DNA of 64,000 nucleotides from Aminobacter aganoensis (lineage in GTDB: Bacteria > Pseudomonadota > Alphaproteobacteria > Rhizobiales > Rhizobiaceae), in assembly GCF_014206975.1 (NCBI RefSeq), contig NZ_JACHOU010000002.1:310001-374000 (forward strand), given 5' to 3'. Numbering within the stretch: the first letter of the stretch is position 1; each line of letters begins with the position of its first letter. Both the position numbers and the translations under genes were made by a program. The notes beneath the pieces were generated by a model that was given only the letters and a program-made list of their open reading frames with translations, did no database searches and was not told the origin of the DNA. Shown here one piece after another: positions 8,363 through 16,611 of this stretch.

Positions 8363-9301
8363 GTCGGCGGCCTCGTTCGTTACGAAATCGCCTTCGACGA
8401 CGACGATGACGGCTGGAAGAAAGAGACCCGGGCCCGCGTCAACCTCGACGCCCGTTCGGAAACCGAATACGGCACGTTCCGTCGTTTCATCGAGCTTGAA
8501 TATTCCAACAACGGCGGCTCCACGGGCGAGACGTTCTTCATCGATCCCGATACTGGCCTCATCGATTCGTCGGGTGGCTACACCGGCGATTCCTCGACCA
8601 CGAAGATCCGTTACGCCTTCTTCGAACTCGGCGGCCTGATGGTCGGTCGTAACGACACCCTGTTCGACGGCGACCTCGGCGGCGAGTTCGACTCCGGCGG
8701 CGGCGACTTCGTCAACCAGATCCGCTACACCTTCGACGCCGGCAACGGCATCGCAGTGTCGCTCGGCCTGGAAGAAGAAGACCGCAACTTCGACTACATC
8801 CCGCTCATCACCGGTAAGGTTTCGGTGTCGCAGGGCTGGGGTTCGGTCGACCTGTTCGCCGGCTATGACGATCGCTTCGAAGAGTTCGCCCTCAAGGGTA
8901 TCGCTCGCATCAAGGCGACCGACGCTCTGACGGTTGAACTGCTCGCAGCCTACGAGTCGGGCGCTACCTGGTTCGGCCTAGAAGACTTCTACTCGGGCTA
9001 CGAGTGGTCGGTCGGCGGTTACCTGAAGTACCAGGTCAACGAGAAGCTGCGCGTCGGCTTCGGCGGCCAGTACTTCGCTGATGCCCACGCCGGCACGTTT
9101 GCCGCTGACGGCACCGCCCTCACCACTGTCTCGACCGGCCTCGACGACTGGCAGATCGGCGCAGTCATCGACTACACGATCGTCGAGAACCTGAACGCCA
9201 AGCTCGCCCTCAACTACGGCGACGGCGACAGCGGTCGCTTCAACGATGTCAACGGCGACGGCTCGTTCAACGGCTTCCTCCGTCTCGACGCCTCGTTCTA
9301 A
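8189..9301 (+). CDS. Omp2-type outer-membrane porin, copy 2
   Basis: Paralogue of the divergent porin at 6384-7499, 370 residues, with the same signal peptide, YVRICDVYGAGFYY motif and RLDASF C-terminus. The segments that differ most from copy 1 are the predicted surface loops: an insertion GETFFIDPDTGLIDSSGGYTGD near residues 112-133 and the region after QYFADAHAGTF. The conserved strand WGSVDLFAGYDDRFEEFALKG and the RNDTLFDGDLGGEFDSGGG stretch match copy 1. ATG 8189 follows GGAGG at ideal spacing. A strong terminator lies 25 bp after the stop. Confidence 0.93.
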   Translation: MNIKSLLLGSAAALLAVSGARAADAVVVAEPEPMEYVRICDVYGAGFYYIPGTETCLKVGGLVRYEIAFDDDDDGWKKETRARVNLDARSETEYGTFRRFIELEYSNNGGSTGETFFIDPDTGLIDSSGGYTGDSSTTKIRYAFFELGGLMVGRNDTLFDGDLGGEFDSGGGDFVNQIRYTFDAGNGIAVSLGLEEEDRNFDYIPLITGKVSVSQGWGSVDLFAGYDDRFEEFALKGIARIKATDALTVELLAAYESGATWFGLEDFYSGYEWSVGGYLKYQVNEKLRVGFGGQYFADAHAGTFAADGTALTTVSTGLDDWQIGAVIDYTIVENLNAKLALNYGDGDSGRFNDVNGDGSFNGFLRLDASF

Positions 9302-9326
9302 TCGACTGACGTCGTAAGCAATAAGG

Positions 9327-9361
9327 CGGCCCGGGCTTCGCAAGAATCCCGGGCCGTTTTT
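9327..9361 (+). terminator. intrinsic terminator of porin 2
   Basis: A nine-base GC stem (CGGCCCGGG with CCCGGGCCG) with a 12-base loop is followed directly by five or more T residues. Classic Rho-independent terminator 25 bp past the porin stop codon. Confidence 0.9.
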
Positions 9362-9551
9362 CTACCAGCGGAAAGTGCTGGGAACCTGCGTGAACGAAGG
9401 AGGAGATTGACGCTGTAAGGCACGGTTCACGACAGGGGGAACGAAATCGTGATGTTCCCACAGGCTTGTCGTCAGCCGCCGTCATCTTGTAGGCCGCCAC
9501 TCACTGGAGTACCCATTGCCTCCAGTCACGGGACGGTTGCCGACACTCATT

Positions 9552-10484
9552 ATGAAGAAGTCAACTTCACGGAACGATATTATGAGCGGCCATCATTCAG
9601 CCGCCCTGATGACTAATTGCAAAGTCACATACAATTTCAGCACTATCAAAGAAGTAAAGTCATTCAGGGTTTTAGAACTTTTTTCTCAGTACAAAGATAT
9701 TTTATGGGATGACGGAAAGCACAAGTACAATGTCAGCTCCTTTATCGGCGAGATCGACGAGGTTCTTCTAGGCGAACGCTTCAGTGCATTCTCCCAGGAA
9801 ACGCTCGACGGCCTGATAGGCTCCCTGCGCCAACGCGGTAACAGCAACGCGACCATCAATAGAAAGATGGCCGCTTTGAGCAAACTACTGCGCAAGGCCT
9901 ATAAAATGGGTGACATCCACAGCCTGCCGGAGTTCCGTCGCCAGAAGGAACGGGCGGGACGAATCCGCTTTCTCGAGCTCGAGGAAGAGGACAGGCTTTT
10001 TGCTGCCATCAAGGCCAAGAGCGAGGACGCCTATCGGCTTTCCGTGTTCCTGGTCGATTCGGGCTGCCGGCTCGGCGAGGCGATCGGCCTCATCTGGAAC
10101 GACATCCAGGACACCCGCGTCAGCTTCTGGATCACCAAATCCGGACGCAGCCGCACCATCCCGCTGACCGCACGCGCCCGAGAAACGACCAAATGGCCGG
10201 CCGATCGCGGACCCCGGCCGAAGGGCCCGTTCGCGATGCTGACGCAGCCGCAGTACCGGGCGATCTGGAACGAGGCCAAGGCGGAAGTGGGCCTGGGTGC
10301 CGACGACCAGGTGGTGCCGCACATATTGCGCCACACCTGCGCCTCGCGCCTGGTGCAGGGCGGCATCGATATCCGTCGCGTGCAGATGTGGCTCGGCCAT
10401 CAGACCTTGTCGATGACCATGCGCTATGCCCACCTGGCGACGAACGATCTCGACCGCTGCGTGGTGGTGCTGGAACGGCACTGA
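9552..10484 (+). CDS. tyrosine-type site-specific recombinase/integrase
   Basis: Phage-integrase-family DNA strand exchange enzyme, about 310 residues. The N-terminal SAM-like core-binding domain covers roughly residues 20-110. The catalytic domain carries Arg in SGCRLGEAIGL, a beta-sheet Lys candidate in TKSGRSR, HxxR in HILRHTCASRL, the second His in GHQTLSM and the nucleophile Tyr in MRYAHL. The start is uncertain: TTG 9516 and ATGs at 9552, 9582 and 9609 are all in frame. The first 200 bp are visibly AT-rich against a GC-rich catalytic half. No excisionase or recognisable element accompanies it. Confidence 0.85.
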   Translation: MKKSTSRNDIMSGHHSAALMTNCKVTYNFSTIKEVKSFRVLELFSQYKDILWDDGKHKYNVSSFIGEIDEVLLGERFSAFSQETLDGLIGSLRQRGNSNATINRKMAALSKLLRKAYKMGDIHSLPEFRRQKERAGRIRFLELEEEDRLFAAIKAKSEDAYRLSVFLVDSGCRLGEAIGLIWNDIQDTRVSFWITKSGRSRTIPLTARARETTKWPADRGPRPKGPFAMLTQPQYRAIWNEAKAEVGLGADDQVVPHILRHTCASRLVQGGIDIRRVQMWLGHQTLSMTMRYAHLATNDLDRCVVVLERH

Positions 10485-10511
10485 GGCTGGCGGACCCGCC
10501 GGGACCTGCGG

Positions 10512-10528
10512 CGGGCCGAAACGGCCCG
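10512..10528. terminator. weak hairpin after the recombinase gene
   Basis: Seven-base-pair stem CGGGCCG/CGGCCCG with an AAA loop, 28 bp after the recombinase stop. No T-run follows, so termination is only possible, not shown. Confidence 0.3.
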
Positions 10529-10716
10529 TCGTGAATATCGCATTCGGCCCACGCCTCCAGGGGCTTGGCCGTCATATCCTGGTGTTGTCGGTTATCGGGC
10601 ACACCGATCCACCGGCAGCAACAAAGCTCTGCACGTCGCGGCTTTTGTGTCGTATAGGCAGGTGACTTCGTCGGCGCAGGCGCCGGCGTTCTGTTCGTTT
10701 CATCAAGAGTTGCCTC

Positions 10717-11829
10717 ATGTCCATGCGCCCGCCGCTCACGCCCGTCATCCGTGCCCTTCCATCGACCGTGCCCTTCGTCGGGCCGGAAGCGCAGGAGCGC
10801 GACCGCGGCAAGCCGTTCCGCGCCCGGATCGGCGCGAACGAGAGCGGGTTCGGCCCCTCCCCGCGCGTCGTCGCGCGCATGGCGGAGGCTGCGGCCGAGA
10901 TGTGGAAATATTGCGACCCCGACAACCATGACCTCAAGGTCGCGCTGGCGCGCCATCTCGGCGTCGCCGTCGAGAACGTGGTCGTCGGCGAAGGCATCGA
11001 CGGCCTGCTGAACCTGGTGGTTCGCATGTACGCGACGGAAGGTACGCCCGTCGTCACCTCGCTCGGCGCCTATCCGACCTTCAATTTCCATGTCGCCAGC
11101 GTCGGCGGACGCCTGGTGCCGGTGCCATTCCGCGACGACAGGGAAGACCTCGAAGGGCTGCTGGCGGCCGTGAGGCGCGAGAACGCACCGGTCGTTTACC
11201 TGTCCAATCCCGACAATCCAATGGGCAGCTGGTGGGAAGCGGGCGACATCCTGCGCTTCATCGAGGCGCTTCCCGAGACGACGACGCTGATCCTGGACGA
11301 GGCATATGGCGAGACCGCGCCCGCCTCGGCGCTGCCGCCGGTCGACATATCGCGCCCCAATGTCGTGCGCATGCGGACCTTCTCCAAGGCCTATGGCCTT
11401 GCCGGCATACGCTGCGGCTATGCCTTCGGCGATGCCGAGGTGATCGCCAGCTTCGAGAAGGTGCGCAACCACTACGGCGTCAGCCGGATGGCGCAGATAG
11501 CCGGCGAGGAAGCGCTTGCCGACCAGGCCTATCTGGCCGAGGTGGTCGCCAAGGTGGCCGCCGGACGCGAGCGCATCTCGGCGATCGCCAGCGACAACGG
11601 GCTGAAGCCCCTGCCCTCGGCGACGAATTTCGTGGCCATCGACTGCGGCCGGGATGCCGCCTTTGCACTCGAGGTGATGCGCAACCTGCTGGCGCGCGAC
11701 GTCTTCATCCGCAAGCCGATGGCGCCGGTGCTCGACCGCTGCATCCGGGTCAGCGTCGGCCTCGAGCACGAACTCGACATCTTCGCCGAAGAGCTACCGA
11801 AGGCAATCGCGGCCGCCCGCGGCGCCTGA
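10717..11829 (+). CDS. PLP-dependent aminotransferase, histidinol-phosphate aminotransferase-like
   Basis: Fold-type I aminotransferase of 370 residues, closest in pattern to HisC-like enzymes. PLP contacts seen: ANESGFGPSP near residues 40-49, Asn167 in NPDNPMG, Asp194 and Tyr197 in LILDEAYG, Schiff-base Lys224 in TFSKAYG, and Arg232 in GIRCGY. There are no other histidine genes nearby, so it may act on aromatic or other amino acids instead; substrate cannot be assigned from sequence alone. It stands alone between the recombinase and the secretion locus. Confidence 0.88.
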   Translation: MSMRPPLTPVIRALPSTVPFVGPEAQERDRGKPFRARIGANESGFGPSPRVVARMAEAAAEMWKYCDPDNHDLKVALARHLGVAVENVVVGEGIDGLLNLVVRMYATEGTPVVTSLGAYPTFNFHVASVGGRLVPVPFRDDREDLEGLLAAVRRENAPVVYLSNPDNPMGSWWEAGDILRFIEALPETTTLILDEAYGETAPASALPPVDISRPNVVRMRTFSKAYGLAGIRCGYAFGDAEVIASFEKVRNHYGVSRMAQIAGEEALADQAYLAEVVAKVAAGRERISAIASDNGLKPLPSATNFVAIDCGRDAAFALEVMRNLLARDVFIRKPMAPVLDRCIRVSVGLEHELDIFAEELPKAIAAARGA

Positions 11830-12026
11830 GCGCAAAAAGACGATTTCAACCGTCGATAGACGCAGCGCCAGCCGCAGCATACGGCTGCGCGAAGATATAT
11901 GCGCATATCCTAATTTATTCATTCGAGCGCCGCATCATCAACACAGTTCCTGCCTAGGCCGGTTTTCGGGCGGAACGGGACATTTTGGGGGTCCAACAGC
12001 AATCTAGAACCAACCGGGGAGACCCT

Positions 12027-13265
12027 ATGCCTCAGCACAGCGCCAACGAGCAGTACTTGCTCGAGCTCATCAACGCGGAGCGCGCCAAGACCGGCGCCCA
12101 GCCTCTGGCATTCGACAACGACCTCAGCGAAGCCGCTGAAAATCACGACAGATGGATGCTTTCGGCGGACGTCTTTTCGCACACCGGTTCCGGCGGCACA
12201 TCGCCGACGACGCGCATGAAGGCGGCCGGCTACACGCTCAGCGGCTCGTGGGCGACCGGCGAGAACATCGCCTGGGCGACGACCCGCGCACCGACCGGCT
12301 ACACCGACGAAGTGAAGCTGCTCCACACCAACCTGATGAATTCCTCCGGACACCGGGCGAACATCCTCAACCCGAATTTCCGTGAGGTCGGCCTCGGCTT
12401 CGAGGTCGGCGACTACAAAGGCCGTTCGAGCGCCTTCGTGACGGAAGATTTCGCCAAGACCGGTTCGGACCTGTTCCTGACCGGCGTTGCCTTCGACGAC
12501 AAGGACGGCGACCGTTTTTACGATCCGGGCGAAGGATTGGGTGCGATCGCCGTGACGGCCAAGAACGCCGCCGGCCAGACCTTCAAGACCACGACATCGG
12601 CCGCCGGCGGCTATGACCTGGTGCTGAAGCCCGGCACCTACACGGTGACCTTCTCGGGCGCCAACATCGCGACGTCGACGCAGACGGCGACGATCGGCAC
12701 CAAGAACGTCAAGAAGGACCTGATCGACCCGGTGATGAAGTCGGGCACGCTGGCTGCCACCGAGACCGCAGACGACGCAGGCACGGCTGCACCGACCGCG
12801 CCGACAAAGTCGGTCGACGTTGCCGACACCACCGATACGGGCAACGCCGGCGGCAACAGTGCCGGCGGCAACCCCGCCAGCACCTGGCTCGCCGACTTCT
12901 TCAAGAAGATGGACCATTTCGGCCAGGACCAGGGCACGCGCAGCGACCCGGGCACGCGTGGCGAACGCGAGGTTGCCGGCTCCGCCGACGCTTCGGCCAA
13001 GAAGACGGTGGCGCTCGACGGCGACCACTTCAACTTCAGCTCGAAGGTGGCCGCGCACATCAATGCCGACCAGGTCAACGATACTGCCGACGGCGGCCAT
13101 GTCCAGCAGGCTGTCGATCATGCGATCGCGGCGCTGCAGGCGCACCTGCCTTCGGACGGCCACGGCGTTGCCGATGCGGGCGATGCCGCCCAGGCGGCAG
13201 TCGCCAAGATCTTGGCGCAGATGGCCGCACATTCGGGCCACCAGAACGCCGACGTCGCCGCCTGA
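12027..13265 (+). CDS. CAP/SCP-domain protein, probable type I secretion substrate
   Basis: 412-residue extracellular-type protein without an N-terminal signal peptide. Residues 7-145 form a CAP (SCP/PR-1) domain with FSHTG (His52), GENIAW (Glu79) and SSGHRANILNP (His109), the usual cavity residues. Residues 150-235 resemble an SdrD-B/carboxypeptidase-regulatory-like beta domain with a calcium-like loop DDKDGDRFYDPGEG. A Thr/Ala/Gly-rich linker (240-285) leads to an acidic, His- and Ala-rich C-terminus. Absence of a signal peptide plus the adjacent ABC exporter and adaptor genes suggest C-terminal-signal type I export. ATG 12027 follows GGGGAG and is preferred over an upstream in-frame start. 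Function of the secreted protein is unknown. Confidence 0.87.
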   Translation: MPQHSANEQYLLELINAERAKTGAQPLAFDNDLSEAAENHDRWMLSADVFSHTGSGGTSPTTRMKAAGYTLSGSWATGENIAWATTRAPTGYTDEVKLLHTNLMNSSGHRANILNPNFREVGLGFEVGDYKGRSSAFVTEDFAKTGSDLFLTGVAFDDKDGDRFYDPGEGLGAIAVTAKNAAGQTFKTTTSAAGGYDLVLKPGTYTVTFSGANIATSTQTATIGTKNVKKDLIDPVMKSGTLAATETADDAGTAAPTAPTKSVDVADTTDTGNAGGNSAGGNPASTWLADFFKKMDHFGQDQGTRSDPGTRGEREVAGSADASAKKTVALDGDHFNFSSKVAAHINADQVNDTADGGHVQQAVDHAIAALQAHLPSDGHGVADAGDAAQAAVAKILAQMAAHSGHQNADVAA

Positions 13266-13284
13266 CCTTTCTTGCGACCTAAGA

Positions 13285-13312
13285 GGCGGGCCTCGTTTCG
13301 GCGAGGCCCGCC
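13285..13312 (+). terminator. hairpin between CAP gene and exporter gene
   Basis: An 11-bp perfect stem GGCGGGCCTCG/CGAGGCCCGCC with a six-base loop lies 20 bp after the CAP stop and 37 bp before the exporter start. No T-run follows. It could attenuate read-through or protect the substrate mRNA end, giving more substrate than transporter. Confidence 0.6.
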
Positions 13313-13348
13313 GCATTGCAGCCGAGCGGCTGCCATGGGGGATAAGTC

Positions 13349-15085
13349 CTGACCCACCCGCTTGCGAATGACCCGAACCGCCGCTCCGAGCTGCGCGATG
13401 CGCTCGGCTCCTTCCGCGGCACGTTCGTCGCCGTTGCCGGCTTCAGCGGCCTGATCAACATCCTTATGCTGTCCGGCTCGCTGTTCATGCTGCAGGTCTA
13501 CGACCGCGTGCTGCCGAGCCGCAGCGTGCCGACGCTTGTGGCGCTGATCATCCTCGTGGCCGTGCTCTACGCCTTCCAGGGCGTGCTCGAAGCGGTGCGC
13601 GCCCGCGTGCTGACGCGGATCGGCGCCGGAATCGACGAAATCATCAGCGGCCGCGTGTTCAACTGCATCGTGCGGCTGCCGTTGCGCACGCGCGACCGCG
13701 GCGAAGGGCTGCAGGCGATGCGCGACCTCGACCAGGTCAGCGGCTTTCTCTCCGGCGCCGGACCGGCAGCCCTGTTCGACCTGCCGTGGATGCCGCTTTA
13801 TGTCGGCATCTGTTTTCTCTTTCATCCGTGGATCGGCGTCGCGGCACTGATCGGTGCGCTGCTGCTCGTGGCCCTGACCGTGCTGACCGACCGCCTGGTG
13901 CGCGGGCCGACCAAGGCGATGTCCGGCTTCAGCACCCGGCGAAGCGCCATCGCCCAAGCAGGCGCCCGCAATGCCGAGGTTCTCGTCGCGATGGGCATGA
14001 GCGACCGGCTGGCAACGCGCTGGAGCAAGGCAAATGGCGACTTTCGCGAGGCGCAGGAGCGCGCCAGCGACCTGACCAGCGGCTTCGGCTCGGTGTCGCG
14101 CATCCTGCGCATGATGCTGCAGTCGATGGTGCTGGCGCTGGGCGCCTACCTCGTCATCTACCAGCAGGCGACGCCGGGCATCATCATCGCCAGCTCGATC
14201 CTGACATCGCGTGCGCTGGCGCCGATCGAACTCGCCATCGCGCACTGGAAAAGCTTCCTCAACGCGCGCCAGAGCTGGCGCCGCCTCGACGACCTGTTCG
14301 CAGCCATGCCGGCCGGCGAAGGCGGAATGGACCTTCCGGCACCGGCCGCCGAACTGGCCGTAGAAGGCGTCAGCGTCGTCGCGCCGGGCGACCGGCGGCT
14401 GGTGGTGCAGGATGCAGAGTTCTCGCTGCAGGCAGGATCCGGCATGGGCGTCATCGGCCCCAGCGGCTCGGGAAAATCCTCGCTGGCGCGTGCGCTGGTC
14501 GGGGTGTGGCCGCTGATGCGCGGCAAGATCAGGCTGGACGGCGCTGCACTGGAGCAATGGCCGGCACAATCGCTTGGACGCCATGTCGGCTACCTGCCGC
14601 AGGACGTCGAGCTGTTTGCCGGAACCGTGGGCCAGAATATTTCGCGTTTCGAGGACGAGGCGCCATCCGAGACGATCATCGCGGCGGCGAAGGCAGCCGG
14701 CGTGCATGACATGATCCTGCGTCTGCCCGAGGGCTACCAGACCGAGATCGGCGAAAGCGGGGCTGCACTCTCCGCCGGCCAGCGCCAGCGCGTGGCCCTG
14801 GCACGCGCGCTCTATCGCGATCCGTTCCTCGTCGTGCTCGACGAGCCCAATTCCAATCTCGATGCAGCCGGCGACCAGGCCCTGACGCAGGCCATCGAGC
14901 GCATCAAGGCGCGCGGCGGTATCGTCATCGTGGTCGCGCACCGGCCGAGCGCGCTCGCGGCCCTGGACCACCTGCTGGTCCTCGGCGGCGGCAGGCAGCA
15001 GGCATTCGGCCTGAAGAGCGACATCGCAAGGCAGGCACTGCAACCCGTGCCGGTGCCGCTCCATGCAGTGGGAACGGCGGGCTGA
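13349..15085 (+). CDS. type I secretion ABC transporter, permease/ATPase (PrtD/PrsD family)
   Basis: Inner-membrane half-transporter that energises export. Translation upstream of the first ATG (13466) gives NRRSELRDALGSFRGTFVAV and on into SGLINILMLSGSLFMLQVYD, the conserved PrtD N-terminus including TM1, so the ATG at 13466 would cut into the protein. No ATG, GTG or TTG exists between the in-frame stop at 13343 and 13466. CTG at 13349, seven bases after GGGGGA, is the best start, giving 578 residues as usual for PrtD. The ATPase domain has GPSGSGKSS, signature LSAGQRQRVALARAL, Walker B FLVVLDEPN and switch VVAHR. Two bases separate it from the adaptor gene. Confidence 0.9.
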   Translation: MTHPLANDPNRRSELRDALGSFRGTFVAVAGFSGLINILMLSGSLFMLQVYDRVLPSRSVPTLVALIILVAVLYAFQGVLEAVRARVLTRIGAGIDEIISGRVFNCIVRLPLRTRDRGEGLQAMRDLDQVSGFLSGAGPAALFDLPWMPLYVGICFLFHPWIGVAALIGALLLVALTVLTDRLVRGPTKAMSGFSTRRSAIAQAGARNAEVLVAMGMSDRLATRWSKANGDFREAQERASDLTSGFGSVSRILRMMLQSMVLALGAYLVIYQQATPGIIIASSILTSRALAPIELAIAHWKSFLNARQSWRRLDDLFAAMPAGEGGMDLPAPAAELAVEGVSVVAPGDRRLVVQDAEFSLQAGSGMGVIGPSGSGKSSLARALVGVWPLMRGKIRLDGAALEQWPAQSLGRHVGYLPQDVELFAGTVGQNISRFEDEAPSETIIAAAKAAGVHDMILRLPEGYQTEIGESGAALSAGQRQRVALARALYRDPFLVVLDEPNSNLDAAGDQALTQAIERIKARGGIVIVVAHRPSALAALDHLLVLGGGRQQAFGLKSDIARQALQPVPVPLHAVGTAG

Positions 15086-15087
15086 CA

Positions 15088-16515
15088 ATGACATTGGTAA
15101 CGACCCATTCCGCGGCAGACCGGCTGAAGGCAGCGCGGGATCTTGCAGCGTCGGTGAAAACACAGGCGCTTGCGCTGCTCGACAGGGGCGCCAAGCCGAT
15201 CGAAGGCGCATCGCCGCAACAGCAGCGGCTGCGCCATGCCATAAGACGAAACGTGCGGCTGGGCGGCGTTGCCGCGCTGGCGCTGGTCGGCGGGCTCGGC
15301 CTGTGGGCAGCGACAAGCAGCCTGTCGGGCGCTGTCGTGGCTGCCGGCCATCTGGTGGTCGATTCGAACGTCAAGGCAGTCCAGCATCCGCAGGGCGGCG
15401 TGGTCGGCGCACTGAACGTGCACAATGGCAGCGTGGTTTCGGCCGGCGAGGTGCTGGTGCGGCTGGACGATACCGTCGCCAAGGCCAATCTTGCCATCGT
15501 CGACAACGGCCTGGACGAGCTGATTGCGCGGCGGGCCCGCCTGACCGCCGAGCGCGACGGGGCTGGCGAGGTTACCTATCCCGAGGAACTGACAGCACGT
15601 GCCTCCGATCCCGGCATCGCCCAGCTGATTGAGGGCGAAAACAAGCTGTTTGCACTCCGACGGCAGGCGCGGGATGGCCAGGTATCGCAGTTGCGCGAGC
15701 GCATTGCCCAGTTTCGCCAGGAAATCTCCGGCATCGAAGCCCAGCAGAAGAGCAAGCAGCAGGAGATCGCCCTGATCAAGGTCGAGCTCGACGGCATGGA
15801 GGAACTGTGGAAGAAGAAGCTGGTGCCCATTTCACGGCTGGCGGATCGCCAGCGGGCGCAAGCGCAACTCGACGGCGAGGACGGCCAGTTGACGGCAGCG
15901 GCAGCGCAGACGCGCGGCCGGATCAGCGAGACGGAACTCGCCATCATCCAGATCGACCAGGACATGCGCAGCCAGGTGGCGAGCGACCTGCGCGAGATCG
16001 ACGCCAAGGCGGGCGAATTGCGGGAACGACAGGTCGCCGCCGAACAGTCGCTGAAGCAGATCGACATCCGTGCACCGCAGGCCGGCCGCGTGCACCAGCT
16101 GGCCATCCACACGGTCGGCGGCGTCGTCACCCCCGGCGAAGCGATCATGCAGATCGTGCCGACGGCGGACGCGCTGGTGGTGGAAGCCCGGGTCGCGCCG
16201 CAAGACATCGACCAGGTGCGCATCGGCCAGCCGGCGACGCTCCGGCTGTCGGCCTTCAACCAGCAGACCACACCCGAGGTGGACGGCACGGTCGACCGGG
16301 TTTCGCCCGACATGATCGAAGACCAGAAGGCCGGGCTCTCCTATTATGCCGTGCGCATTGCCCTGTCGGCCAGGAGCCTGGAACAGGCCGGGAGCCCCGA
16401 CCTCAAGCCCGGCATGCCGGCCGAGGTGTTCCTCAAGACCACCGACCGGACGGTGCTTTCCTATCTGTTCAAGCCACTGACCGACCAGGCCAGCCGCGCA
16501 TTCCGCAGCGACTGA
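15088..16515 (+). CDS. HlyD-family type I secretion periplasmic adaptor (PrtE/PrsE-like)
   Basis: Membrane-fusion protein joining the ABC exporter to an outer-membrane TolC-type channel, 475 residues. One N-terminal membrane anchor (GGVAALALVGGLGLWAATSSL, about residues 55-75), a lipoyl half-motif VVDSNVKAVQHPQGGVVGAL, a long coiled-coil (about 140-320, rich in Q/E/R), the second lipoyl half (IDIRAPQAGRVHQLAIHTVG), and a beta-barrel with LKPGMPAEVFLKT typical of HlyD_3. The gene begins two bases after the exporter stop. No TolC gene is in the window, so a housekeeping TolC is presumably used. Confidence 0.93.
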   Translation: MTLVTTHSAADRLKAARDLAASVKTQALALLDRGAKPIEGASPQQQRLRHAIRRNVRLGGVAALALVGGLGLWAATSSLSGAVVAAGHLVVDSNVKAVQHPQGGVVGALNVHNGSVVSAGEVLVRLDDTVAKANLAIVDNGLDELIARRARLTAERDGAGEVTYPEELTARASDPGIAQLIEGENKLFALRRQARDGQVSQLRERIAQFRQEISGIEAQQKSKQQEIALIKVELDGMEELWKKKLVPISRLADRQRAQAQLDGEDGQLTAAAAQTRGRISETELAIIQIDQDMRSQVASDLREIDAKAGELRERQVAAEQSLKQIDIRAPQAGRVHQLAIHTVGGVVTPGEAIMQIVPTADALVVEARVAPQDIDQVRIGQPATLRLSAFNQQTTPEVDGTVDRVSPDMIEDQKAGLSYYAVRIALSARSLEQAGSPDLKPGMPAEVFLKTTDRTVLSYLFKPLTDQASRAFRSD

Positions 16516-16568
16516 GGCACACCAGCCCCGATCCAGGGCGCGCCCAACGATGCCTCTTGAATTAATTT

Positions 16569-16578
16569 AACGTTCGTT
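16569..16578 (+). promoter_or_regulatory. candidate TetR-family operator
   Basis: The AT-rich leader of the TetR gene contains AACG-TT-CGTT, an inverted pair of half-sites with two bases between, itself flanked by ATTAAT on both sides (16561 and 16581). Placement 34 bp before the start of the regulator suggests autoregulation. Not verified. Confidence 0.4.
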
Positions 16579-16611
16579 TTATTAATTGGCCCATCCGGGA
16601 GGAATGGCTCA

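Noticed and set aside
7647-10484. Integration of a mobile element at tRNA-Ser by the nearby recombinase
   Set aside because: The recombinase gene is 1.8 kb away beyond porin 2, no duplicated tRNA 3' end was seen, and the intervening DNA is a normal porin gene.
13466-15085. Exporter starting at the first ATG (13466)
   Set aside because: It would remove the conserved N-terminal region and part of the first membrane segment that translate cleanly upstream.
13118-15316. A 732-codon minus-strand frame opposite the exporter gene, and similar long frames opposite pleC, glnE and ETF-QO
   Set aside because: Codon-bias artefacts of GC-rich genes; the plus or minus gene opposite each one has clear family motifs.
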